In this document: piece after piece, positions 36,651 through 44,292 of the stretch
Position numbering within the stretch: the stretch's first letter is position 1
Layout of the letters: each line of letters opens with the position of its first letter
Program-made: the position numbers and the translations under genes
The notes under the pieces: model-generated
The model's database searches: none
What the model was told of the DNA's origin: nothing
What the model saw: only the letters and a program-made list of their open reading frames with translations
Origin: JABCPE02 sp963520375
Lineage (GTDB): Bacteria; Bacteroidota; Bacteroidia; Flavobacteriales; Weeksellaceae
Assembly (NCBI GenBank): GCA_963520375.1
Contig: CAUQQF010000013.1
Coordinates: forward strand, 1-53,476
Direction of reading: 5' to 3'
DNA: 53,476 nucleotides

Positions 36651-37415
36651 TTAAAATTTGCTTCTTAATTGGATGGCAGTCAGGATTTTTTTGGTGTAAA
36701 GCGGAAAATCAGCATTTTGAATCCAGCCGAAATAGCCGATATCTTTCTGGAAAACTTCTTTCACGGGCTGTCCTTTGTATTTTCCAAAAGTGAAAATTTC
36801 TTCTTTGTTTTCATTAAAGGCGATAAATCCAGCCAAATCCGCGAATTTATTATGGAATGAAAATTCACTCAGTCCATTTATGTCCTTTGGAAGTTCTTCG
36901 TATTTGCCTACCTGTGCATCTATCACTTCAAAAGTAGCCAAGGTATCAGCTTCTGCAGAGTGGGCACCTTCCAAATCTTTTCCGCAGTAGAATTTGTATG
37001 CAGCGGTAAGGTTTCTAGGTTCCATTTTGTGGAAAATAACCTGAGCATCAATGAGTTTGAATTTAGATAAATCAAAATCTATCCCAGCCCTTAGAAGTTC
37101 TTCTGCTAGTAAAGGAACATCAAATCTATTAGAGTTAAATCCTCCCAAATCCGCTCCAGAAAGCATTTCCATGATTTTAGGAGCAGCTTCTTTAAAGGTA
37201 GGAGCGCCCTCCACATCTTTGTCATAAATCCCATGCACAGCCGATGCTTCCACTGGAATGGGCATTTCTGGGTTGATGAGCCAAGTTTTGCTTTCTCTGG
37301 ATGCATCAGGATTGACTTTTAGGATGCAGATTTCTACAATCCTGTCTTTGCCGATATTGGTTCCTGTGGTTTCTAAATCAAAGATACACAGTGGTTTATG
37401 TAGTTTTAAATTCAC
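36651..37415 (-). CDS. DEDDh 3'-5' exonuclease with C-terminal DUF3820-like domain
   Basis: This 254-aa protein opens LCIFDLETTGTNIGKDRIVE (Exo I, D-x-E). It has GGFNSNRFDVPLLAEEL (Exo II) and EGAHSAEADTLATFEV (Exo III, DEDDh His/Asp), so it is catalytically complete and related to DnaQ. The last 50 residues (FGKYKGQPVKEVFQKDIGYFGWI) match a small domain called DUF3820 or quorum-sensing-regulated virulence factor-like. The combination is common in Bacteroidota. It is probably a repair or general DNA/RNA exonuclease, not the replicative epsilon subunit. Confidence 0.9.
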   Translation of the reverse strand: MNLKLHKPLCIFDLETTGTNIGKDRIVEICILKVNPDASRESKTWLINPEMPIPVEASAVHGIYDKDVEGAPTFKEAAPKIMEMLSGADLGGFNSNRFDVPLLAEELLRAGIDFDLSKFKLIDAQVIFHKMEPRNLTAAYKFYCGKDLEGAHSAEADTLATFEVIDAQVGKYEELPKDINGLSEFSFHNKFADLAGFIAFNENKEEIFTFGKYKGQPVKEVFQKDIGYFGWIQNADFPLYTKKILTAIQLRSKF

Positions 37416-37440
37416 AATATTTAAGGTTTGAAAGTTAAAT

Positions 37441-38154
37441 TTATTTCAGCTGATTTTGGAAAATAATGGAAACCAGCATGTAATAGATGATGGATAGCGG
37501 AATGCCTGTCCATCCGAAAAATATTAAAATAGGAATAATACCGATGATTAGGGCTAATTTAGGGTAATTGTCTTCAAGTTTTTTGGACTTGAATTTCATT
37601 GCAATCATTTTAATCGGACTTACCAAAAGCCAAGAGCTCAGAGCAGTAAGCACTAAAAGAAGTCCTTCATTTTCCATTAAAAATGAAAAACTTTGATTTT
37701 CTTTAAAAGCAAAATAAAGCCCAAAAATAAGGAAAGTATTACTCGGTGTATTCAGTCCTTTGAAATAGTAGGTCTGCTCATCATCAATGTTAAAAATTGC
37801 CAGTCTCATACAAGACAAAAGCGTGATGAAAAGCCCTAAATACTGCACCTTGAAAGGTAAATCAATTCCAAAAAGCTGATTTCCGAAAGGCTCCAGCATG
37901 ACAAACATCGTAAGCCCTGGCAGCACGCCAAAAGTCACCATATCCGCAAGGGAATCTAGCTGTACGCCGAGTTCAGAATTTGACTTTAAAGCACGAGCCA
38001 CGAAACCATCAAAAAAATCTAAAACGGCTGAGATTAGGATACATATCGCAGTGGTCTGATAATCACCATTTAATAAATGAACTGCTCCTACACATCCAGA
38101 AAATAAGTTTCCGAGAGTGAAGAAATTCGCTAAATTGTTTCTTAAAAAATTCAT
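37441..38154 (-). CDS. pssA: CDP-diacylglycerol-serine O-phosphatidyltransferase
   Basis: This 237-aa inner-membrane enzyme makes phosphatidylserine, the precursor of phosphatidylethanolamine. The CDP-alcohol phosphotransferase motif DGx2ARx8Gx3Dx3D is complete in DGFVARALKSNSELGVQLD followed by SLAD (about residues 49-70). Six to seven helices are predicted. A TATATTTG box on the minus strand (38159-38166) ends 4 nt before the ATG, implying a near-leaderless transcript. The Bacteroidota pssA type belongs to subclass II. Confidence 0.94.
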   Translation of the reverse strand: MNFLRNNLANFFTLGNLFSGCVGAVHLLNGDYQTTAICILISAVLDFFDGFVARALKSNSELGVQLDSLADMVTFGVLPGLTMFVMLEPFGNQLFGIDLPFKVQYLGLFITLLSCMRLAIFNIDDEQTYYFKGLNTPSNTFLIFGLYFAFKENQSFSFLMENEGLLLVLTALSSWLLVSPIKMIAMKFKSKKLEDNYPKLALIIGIIPILIFFGWTGIPLSIIYYMLVSIIFQNQLK

Positions 38155-38258
38155 AGAGCAAATATAAAATTTTATTGGATAAAAGCCGAATTTTTGGATT
38201 TCATTTTCATTATCCTCGGCTAAAAAACTTACCTTTGTGCTATTAAGTTAGAAAAAGT

Positions 38259-40184
38259 ATGAAAGAACTCCGTTTGCAGGAAGTAAAAGTCTTGATATAT
38301 CGTATATTCCTTGTTTTTGTTTTTTATCAGGCAGCGAGGTTTTTGTTTTGGTTTTTTAATCGGGATTTGCTGGAAATAGATAGTGTTTCTCAGTATTTTA
38401 AGCTGGCTTACTACGGCACTGCATTTGATACCACGGCGATACTTTATGTCAATATCGTTTTCATTTTTTTTAGCCTTATTCCGCTGACTATCAATACTAA
38501 AGGAGGATATCAAAAGTTTTTGTTTTGGCTTTATTTTATTCTGAATGGAATCGCCTATGCGATGAATTTTGGAGATATTGTCTATTATAGATTTAGCCAG
38601 TCAAGGCTGACTTCTGCAGTGATAAATGTCGTTGAAAATGAGCAGAATATAGGCAAGGTTTTTCTGGCTTCTTTGGGGCAGAATTTTTGGGTTTTTCTTT
38701 GTTTTATTGTGTTGCTAGGTCTTTGGATTTTCCTTTATAAAAGACTGAAAGTCAAAGAAATAAGGATTGAAAAGAAAATTTGGTATTTTGCTGGTTCTGT
38801 GGTAAGTCTTTGTCTGGCAGCGGTGCTTATAGTCGGCGGAATTCGTGGAGACTTTAAACACAGCACCCGCCCTATCAATTTGGTGGATGCTAACCGCCAT
38901 ACGGACAAGCCTGCTTATGCAAACATCGTTCTAAACAGTACTTTTTCGTTTTTTAGAACCATCAATACGAATGGCTTTAAGGAAGTGTATTTTGTGGATG
39001 AAAAATACATCACAGAGAATGTGAAGCCTTATAAAACCTATCAAAGGGAAGTTCCGCAGCCGAGACCTAACATCGTGATTCTCATAGTGGAAAGCCTCGG
39101 AAGGGAATACATAGGAGCGTTTAATGAAGATAAAAATATAAAAGATTATGTTTCTTACACGCCGTTTTTGGATAGTTTGTCAAAGGAGAGTCTGATTTTT
39201 CCTAATACATTTGCTAACGGAAGACAGTCTATTCACGGAATGAGCAGTGTTTTGGCAGGAATTCCGAGTTTAAAAGATGCTTTTACGAGTTCGCCGTATT
39301 CTAATCAAAAGATACAATCCATCGTTTCCGTGGCGAATGAATTGGGCTATGAAACTTCTTTTTATCATGGTGCGCCGAATGGCTCTATGGGCTTTCAGGG
39401 ATTTGCGAATATCCTCGGTTTCAAGGATTATTTTGGAAAAACTGAGTATAATAATGATAAGGATTTTGATGGGATTTGGGCAATTTGGGATGAGCCTTTT
39501 CTGCAATATTTTGCTAAAAATGTAGGAAAGTCTAATAAACCATTTATGGCAACGGTTTTTACGGCATCTTCGCATCATCCATTTAAAATTCCTGCACAAT
39601 ATGAAGGGAAATTTAAAAAAGGTTTTGTGGAAATGCACGAACCGATACAGTATACAGACTACGCCTTGAAAAAGTATTTTGAAACGGCACGAAAACAACC
39701 TTGGTATGAGAATACTATTTTTGTGATTACGGGAGACCACACGAACAAAATCTACTATCCTGAGTATGCTAAGGCAATGAACGGATATGCAGTTCCTATT
39801 ATCTTCTATTCTCCAAATCCGAAATATAATTTGAAAGGAAAAAACATGACCTATGCCCAGCAGATAGATATTTATCCTACGCTTGCGGATATCATTGGTT
39901 ATAACAAGCCTTTGCGAAGCTGGGGAAGAAGTCTTGTTTCGGATAAAAATGAAGAATACATCGTCGTCAATTCTGATGCGATACAAGAGCAGTTTATGAT
40001 AGGAAATTATATCTATCGTTTTGATGGTAAGGATATTACGGGAGTTTATGGAATTACAGACCTTGAACTTAAAAATAATCTTCTTGGGAAAATAAACAAT
40101 GCCGAGATTGAACGAGGAAAACTCCTCAGTAAGGCTTGGTATCAGGACTATATGCACAGAATTATTAGGAAAAAACTAAATTAA
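38259..40184 (+). CDS. LTA synthase-like membrane sulfatase
   Basis: This 641-aa protein has about five N-terminal helices (residues 1-200). An extracytoplasmic alkaline-phosphatase/sulfatase-type domain follows: PNIVILIVESLGREYIGAF with metal Glu, FANGRQSIHGMSSVLAGIPSL with the candidate Ser nucleophile, FYHGAPNGSMGF, and ITGDHTNKIYYP with Asp/His ligands. It belongs to the LTA synthase/phosphoglycerol transferase superfamily. In Gram-negative Bacteroidota it probably transfers phosphoglycerol or phosphoethanolamine to an envelope glycan or lipid. A TACCTTTG box lies upstream. Confidence 0.88.
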   Translation: MKELRLQEVKVLIYRIFLVFVFYQAARFLFWFFNRDLLEIDSVSQYFKLAYYGTAFDTTAILYVNIVFIFFSLIPLTINTKGGYQKFLFWLYFILNGIAYAMNFGDIVYYRFSQSRLTSAVINVVENEQNIGKVFLASLGQNFWVFLCFIVLLGLWIFLYKRLKVKEIRIEKKIWYFAGSVVSLCLAAVLIVGGIRGDFKHSTRPINLVDANRHTDKPAYANIVLNSTFSFFRTINTNGFKEVYFVDEKYITENVKPYKTYQREVPQPRPNIVILIVESLGREYIGAFNEDKNIKDYVSYTPFLDSLSKESLIFPNTFANGRQSIHGMSSVLAGIPSLKDAFTSSPYSNQKIQSIVSVANELGYETSFYHGAPNGSMGFQGFANILGFKDYFGKTEYNNDKDFDGIWAIWDEPFLQYFAKNVGKSNKPFMATVFTASSHHPFKIPAQYEGKFKKGFVEMHEPIQYTDYALKKYFETARKQPWYENTIFVITGDHTNKIYYPEYAKAMNGYAVPIIFYSPNPKYNLKGKNMTYAQQIDIYPTLADIIGYNKPLRSWGRSLVSDKNEEYIVVNSDAIQEQFMIGNYIYRFDGKDITGVYGITDLELKNNLLGKINNAEIERGKLLSKAWYQDYMHRIIRKKLN

Positions 40185-40322
40185 ATCTAAAAAGTTTTAA
40201 ACAGCTGTTTAAATATTGAATTTCTTGCAAAATATTATTGATAAAAGGCTTAATTGAAATTTGTTTTTGCTGTTTAATTTTTATTTCTATATTTGCGCCG
40301 TAAATATTTTATAGATTTAATC

Positions 40323-40739
40323 ATGAAAAATTCAATTTTAGCCTTTGCATTATTGTGCAGTTCTATGGCTTTTGCCCAGATAGAAGGGAAATGGAGAACG
40401 ATAGATGACGAAACCAAAAAACCAAAATCCATTGTAGAAATTTTTAAAAAATCTGATGGTAAATACTACGCGAAAGTAGTAGAACTACTGATAAAACCAG
40501 CCGATCCTAACTGTTCTTCTTGTAAAGATGATAGAAAAGGAAAACCTATTTTAGGAATGGAGGTTATCCGTGGGCTGTCTAAAGATGGCGATGAATACAG
40601 CGGGGGAACGATAACTGACCCTAAAAACGGAAAATCATATAAATGCACGATTAAAAAAGAAGGGAATAACTTGATAGTTCGTGGTTATATAGGATTTTCT
40701 GCATTTGGTAGAAACCAAACATGGCAAAAAGAAAACTAA
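40323..40739 (+). CDS. DUF2147 periplasmic protein
   Basis: This 138-aa protein has a Sec signal (residues 1-18, ending AFAQ) and a DUF2147 domain: IEGKWRTIDDETKKPKSIVEI and CKDDRKGKPILGMEVI, closing with GFSAFGRNQTW. The function is unknown; a lipocalin-like barrel is expected. The Met chosen begins a clean signal peptide; ten upstream codons in frame would add charged residues. A strong TATATTTG box precedes it, with TTG 18 nt upstream. It ends in a terminator at 40755-40786. Confidence 0.9.
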   Translation: MKNSILAFALLCSSMAFAQIEGKWRTIDDETKKPKSIVEIFKKSDGKYYAKVVELLIKPADPNCSSCKDDRKGKPILGMEVIRGLSKDGDEYSGGTITDPKNGKSYKCTIKKEGNNLIVRGYIGFSAFGRNQTWQKEN

Positions 40740-40754
40740 ATATGAATTAATGAA

Positions 40755-40786
40755 AAATCCTTTCTAAATTTTGGAAAGGATTTTTT
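40755..40786 (+). terminator. Terminator after the DUF2147 gene
   Basis: A perfect 10-bp stem (AAATCCTTTC with GAAAGGATTT) is followed by a T run. It isolates the next region, whose promoter lies at 40867-40897. Confidence 0.8.
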
Positions 40787-40866
40787 GTTAATGTATATAA
40801 AATCTTGTGTTTCCATCATAGATGCATCAAGTTTTCCAAATAGAAGAAAAAAAAATCAATAAAAAA

Positions 40867-40897
40867 TTTGCTAATTAAAAAAGTTTTTATATTTTTG
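40867..40897 (+). promoter_or_regulatory. Promoter of the leader-susCD transcript
   Basis: TTTG at 40867-40870, 19 nt, then TATTTTTG at 40890-40897 match the Bacteroidetes consensus. The start of transcription should lie near 40902, about 23 nt before leader ORF 1. No comparable box precedes leader ORF 2 or susC, so all three probably depend on this one. Confidence 0.75.
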
Positions 40898-40924
40898 CCT
40901 CATATTTAGACAAAAAAAAGAATA

Positions 40925-41023
40925 ATGTTTAATCAATACAATCATACAAGAACATCTAAACATACCATTACCATGTGTATGGATATGATGATGTGGGTTT
41001 TTAGAAAGCCGCAGTTTTTGTGA
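40925..41023 (+). CDS. Met-rich leader peptide 1 (32 aa)
   Basis: This small ORF has an A-rich upstream region like other genes here. Its residues 17-24 are M-C-M-D-M-M-M-W, then V-F-R-K-P-Q-F-L and a TGA. Five Met codons fall within seven codons, plus Cys and Trp. The stop lies inside the 16-nt strand at 41009-41024 that can pair with the coming terminator arm. A ribosome waiting at the Met codons would leave that strand free; one reaching the stop would cover it. This is inference from geometry, not proof of translation. Confidence 0.65.
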   Translation: MFNQYNHTRTSKHTITMCMDMMMWVFRKPQFL

Positions 41024-41083
41024 TTGTAAAATACGAATAGAAAAATTTTATATAAATTATACAAATTATCACAAGGGCTTCGG
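41009..41083 (+). promoter_or_regulatory. Attenuator 1: antiterminator strand and partner
   Basis: CCGCAGTTTTTGTGAT (41009-41024) can pair with ATCACAAGGGCTTCGG (41068-41083) at 15 of 16 positions, counting three G-U pairs. The partner includes the whole 5' arm of the terminator at 41076-41098, so the two structures exclude each other. Confidence 0.7.
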
Positions 41084-41109
41084 ACAAAAACCGAAGCCTT
41101 TTTATTTTT
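41076..41109 (+). terminator. Terminator of attenuator 1
   Basis: The 8-bp stem GGCTTCGG with CCGAAGCC (41076-41083 with 41091-41098) has a 7-nt loop and is followed by a T-rich tract. Confidence 0.85.
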
Positions 41110-41134
41110 AAACCAAACCTTAATAAATTAAAAA

Positions 41135-41248
41135 ATGTTAATAAATCTGAATCATAAAAACGAAAATCTGGTTTCCCAAATGATGGGAATGATGATGATG
41201 TGTGGCTTTGTGAAAGACCGCAGTTTTTGTGATGAATGGAGTTTTTAA
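41135..41248 (+). CDS. Met/Cys-rich leader peptide 2 (37 aa)
   Basis: This small ORF starts 25 nt past the T tract of terminator 1. Residues 16-23 read M-M-G-M-M-M-M-C, followed by G-F-V-K-D-R-S-F-C-D-E-W-S-F and TAA. Six Met codons and a Cys end 15 nt before the same 16-nt strand as in unit 1 (41218-41233). That is the right distance for a ribosome stalled at Met or Cys to leave the strand free. Here the ORF continues through the strand and stops 15 nt later. Its N-terminal half is unlike that of leader 1, so the two are related mainly in the Met run and RNA element. Confidence 0.65.
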   Translation: MLINLNHKNENLVSQMMGMMMMCGFVKDRSFCDEWSF

Positions 41249-41279
41249 GTTTTCTTCATAATTATCCCAGAGCTTCGGT
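41218..41279 (+). promoter_or_regulatory. Attenuator 2: antiterminator strand and partner
   Basis: The strand CCGCAGTTTTTGTGAT (41218-41233) is identical to that of unit 1. With one flanking base it can pair with the terminator 2 arm region (about 41267-41279) at 11 of 13 positions including G-U pairs. The pairing is weaker than in unit 1. Confidence 0.6.
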
Positions 41280-41302
41280 AAATACACCGAAGCTCTTTTT
41301 TT
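41269..41302 (+). terminator. Terminator of attenuator 2
   Basis: An 11-bp perfect stem (41269-41279 with 41286-41296), 6-nt loop and T run end 30 nt before susC. The core GCTTCGG is shared with terminator 1. Confidence 0.88.
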
Positions 41303-41332
41303 GTAAGTAAAAAATTAACAATACTATATATA

Positions 41333-44278
41333 ATGAAAAGAAAAGTAGTCAGATTAAGCACTTTGTTTGCGTTGTTCTCTTTCGTGGGGACATTCAGTGC
41401 TCAGGAAAAGAAGAAGGATTCTATCAAGGAAAATTCCATCGGCGAAGTCGTGATAGTAGCCTTTGGGAAACAGAAAAAAGAAGAAATCACAGGTTCTATC
41501 CAAGAACTAAAACCCAAGGATATTTCTGCATTACAGAACGGAAATGTTTTGCAGGGACTTGCAGGGCGTGTAGCGGGGGTTCAGATTGTAGGAAATGGAC
41601 AGCCAGGGAGCAGCCCGAGTATACGAATGAGAGGGATAGGCTCTATCAATGCTTCCAGTGAGCCGTTAATTGTTTTGGATGGGATACCTTACCCAGGGTC
41701 GCTCAATTCTATTCCTTCTTCGGATATAGAGAGTTTGTCCTTCTTGGAAGACGCTTCATCAAATGCTTTGTATGGCTCGCGAGGAGCAAATGGAGTAATC
41801 ATCATTACCACTAAAAAAGGGACGAGAAAGGGGATTCATGTAGATTTTGATATTAAAACAGGGATTAACTTCCGTGCGACTCCAGAATATGACATTATCA
41901 GCAGTCCTGCCGAGTATTATTTGGCATATTTCAACAGAGTTCGTGTAGGCGAAAAAGCGAGTGGAAAAACAGATGCCCAAGCCTATACAGAGGCGATAAA
42001 CAAAATGAACGCTACGCTGGGATATAATGCTTATAATGTTCCTTTTAACCAGCTTATCAATCCAGATGGAAGTTTTAACCAAAATGCTAAACTGCTTTAT
42101 CAGGACAATTGGCAAAAACTATTATTCCGACCAAATCTCCGTCAAGAAGCAAACCTTAGCTTCACTGCAAATACCGATAAATTAAAGGCTTATACTTCAC
42201 TTGGCTACCTCAATGACCGCAGCTACCTCATCGGTTCTGGATTCAAAAGATTGAGCTTAAGGTCTAATTTGGAATATGCTCTTAACGAAAAATTGAAATT
42301 CGGAGCTAATCTAAATTACAGCAATAGCGAACAAAATCTGGGCGATGGAGGAAGTTTTGCGAACTCGTTCCAGTTTTCTAGAAATATCGCGCCTTTTTAT
42401 CCAGTGTATTTGAGGGATAATGACTATAACAGAGTTTATGATATCAAAGGAAGGGCTGTCTATGACTACGGAGATGGAAAAGGGCCAAATGGGGCGAGAA
42501 GGTCTTATGCTGTTTTTGAAAATCCTGTGGGAAACCGCCAATATGATTTGAACAAAGTGACCAATAACACGGTGAATACCAATCTTTTCGTGCAGTATAA
42601 ATTCTTGAAAGATTTTGATTTTACTTATAATTTTGGTGGTGTGATTATCAATTCCCAAGAGCTTGTTTATGGAAATCCTTTGGGAGGGACAACGGCTACT
42701 GTGGGCGGGCGACTTGCAAAATCCAATACTCTGAAATACGCCTTTAACCACCAGCAGTTATTATCTTATAATAAACAACTCGGCGCGCACAATATCAGCG
42801 TTCTTCTGGGGCATGAGCTGAACCAAGAGAAAAGCGATTATTTCGGGGCGAGAAAAGAAAAACTGTTCTTAGAAGGGCTTACTGTTTTTGATAATGTTCT
42901 GAAAATGAACGAAATCCCAGGAAACCAATACGACTACGCTGTGGAAGGGTTTTTCTCCCGAGTTTTGTATAATTATAAAAACAAATATTTCTTTAATGCC
43001 AGTCTTAGAAGAGATGGTTCATCGGTATTTTCTAAAGAAAACAGATGGGGAACTTTCTATGGACTGGGGGCAGCATGGGACATTTCGAAAGAAGATTTCT
43101 TAAAGGATTCAGAAGTTGTTAATGCTCTGAAAGTGAAGGCTTCCTACGGACAGCAGGGGAATGATATTTTCTACTTCCCAGGCACTACGGACAGAATCTA
43201 CTATGCTTACAAAAACTTATATAAAGTAAGTAACTTCGGGGATGATACGCCTGTGGTTACTACGGAATATCTCGGAAATAATAAGCTGAGATGGGAAAAC
43301 TCCCAAAACCTAAATGCTGGTTTTGAAACGGCTTTGTTCAATAGAAGATTGTCTATTAATGCCGAATATTTCGAGAGAAAAGTTTCCGATATGATTTATC
43401 GTGCGGCGCTTCCTTTCTCTAATGTGGGGTATTATCCTAGGTTAGAAAACATCGGAAACATGAGAAACAGAGGGGTTCAGGTGAGCATCAATGGAGATGT
43501 AATTAAAACAGAGAATTTCACTTGGAATCTATATGCTAACCTTACTCATTACAAAAACAAAATCACCAAACTCCCTGATGCACAGAGAGAAAATGGGATA
43601 ACAGACGGACTATTCCTCCTAAAAGAAGGCAGCGACCGCTATGCTTACTATCTGAAAGAGTTCGCAGGGGTGGATCCTCTGAATGGAGATGCGCTTTGGT
43701 ATAAAGATGGCGTGGATGCGAAAGGAAAGGCAGTTAAACAAGTTACGAACAGCTATGCTGAAGCAACACTTTACCAAACAGGAAAATCTGCTATACCAAA
43801 GGTCTATGGTGGTTTTGGAACTCAAATAAGATTTAAAAATATCACTCTATCGGCTAATTTTGCGTATCAGCTGGGCGGCTGGGGCTATGACCAAAACTAC
43901 AGATCGCTCCTGCATTCGGATAACTATGCGTCTAACTACCATAGAGATGTTCATAACACATGGACGCCAGAAAATCCTACTGCATCTCTGCCAAGAATAG
44001 ATATTTCTAATTCTAACCAAAATGCTAGTTCTACACTATTCTTAGTGAAATCAGATTATTTAAGTCTTCAAGATTTGACGCTGAGTGTGGGCATACCGCA
44101 GAAGTTCCTTGAAAACTACGGAATCCGAGATGCCAATATTTATGTAACAGGGAACAACCTTTTCCTACTTTCAAAGAGAAGAGGCTACGACCCAAGGCTG
44201 TCTATTTCTGGAGTTTCGGAGACATATGGATATAATCTGTTGTCAAGTGTTTCATTAGGTCTTAATCTTAAATTTTAA
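41333..44278 (+). CDS. SusC/RagA-type TonB-dependent outer-membrane transporter
   Basis: This 981-aa protein forms the outer-membrane barrel of a nutrient uptake pair with the SusD protein that follows. It has a Sec signal (residues 1-23, ending FSAQ). A TonB-box-like segment (IGEVVIVAFGKQKKEEITGS) and plug (NVLQGLAGRVAGVQIV, RMRGIGSI, DGIPYPGSLNSI, YGSRGANGVIIITTKKG) follow, then the barrel to the terminal SLGLNLKF. The usual carboxypeptidase-D-like N-terminal domain is missing: the plug begins about 45 residues after the signal. The substrate is unknown. Its mRNA is preceded by two candidate attenuators. Confidence 0.94.
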   Translation: MKRKVVRLSTLFALFSFVGTFSAQEKKKDSIKENSIGEVVIVAFGKQKKEEITGSIQELKPKDISALQNGNVLQGLAGRVAGVQIVGNGQPGSSPSIRMRGIGSINASSEPLIVLDGIPYPGSLNSIPSSDIESLSFLEDASSNALYGSRGANGVIIITTKKGTRKGIHVDFDIKTGINFRATPEYDIISSPAEYYLAYFNRVRVGEKASGKTDAQAYTEAINKMNATLGYNAYNVPFNQLINPDGSFNQNAKLLYQDNWQKLLFRPNLRQEANLSFTANTDKLKAYTSLGYLNDRSYLIGSGFKRLSLRSNLEYALNEKLKFGANLNYSNSEQNLGDGGSFANSFQFSRNIAPFYPVYLRDNDYNRVYDIKGRAVYDYGDGKGPNGARRSYAVFENPVGNRQYDLNKVTNNTVNTNLFVQYKFLKDFDFTYNFGGVIINSQELVYGNPLGGTTATVGGRLAKSNTLKYAFNHQQLLSYNKQLGAHNISVLLGHELNQEKSDYFGARKEKLFLEGLTVFDNVLKMNEIPGNQYDYAVEGFFSRVLYNYKNKYFFNASLRRDGSSVFSKENRWGTFYGLGAAWDISKEDFLKDSEVVNALKVKASYGQQGNDIFYFPGTTDRIYYAYKNLYKVSNFGDDTPVVTTEYLGNNKLRWENSQNLNAGFETALFNRRLSINAEYFERKVSDMIYRAALPFSNVGYYPRLENIGNMRNRGVQVSINGDVIKTENFTWNLYANLTHYKNKITKLPDAQRENGITDGLFLLKEGSDRYAYYLKEFAGVDPLNGDALWYKDGVDAKGKAVKQVTNSYAEATLYQTGKSAIPKVYGGFGTQIRFKNITLSANFAYQLGGWGYDQNYRSLLHSDNYASNYHRDVHNTWTPENPTASLPRIDISNSNQNASSTLFLVKSDYLSLQDLTLSVGIPQKFLENYGIRDANIYVTGNNLFLLSKRRGYDPRLSISGVSETYGYNLLSSVSLGLNLKF

Positions 44279-44292
44279 TTTTAAAAAAAGTT

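Noticed and set aside
41135..41248. Leader ORF 2 as a metal-binding Met/Cys peptide
   Set aside because: Its spacing to the antiterminator strand and the parallel unit 1 fit a regulatory role better; a binding role has no further support.
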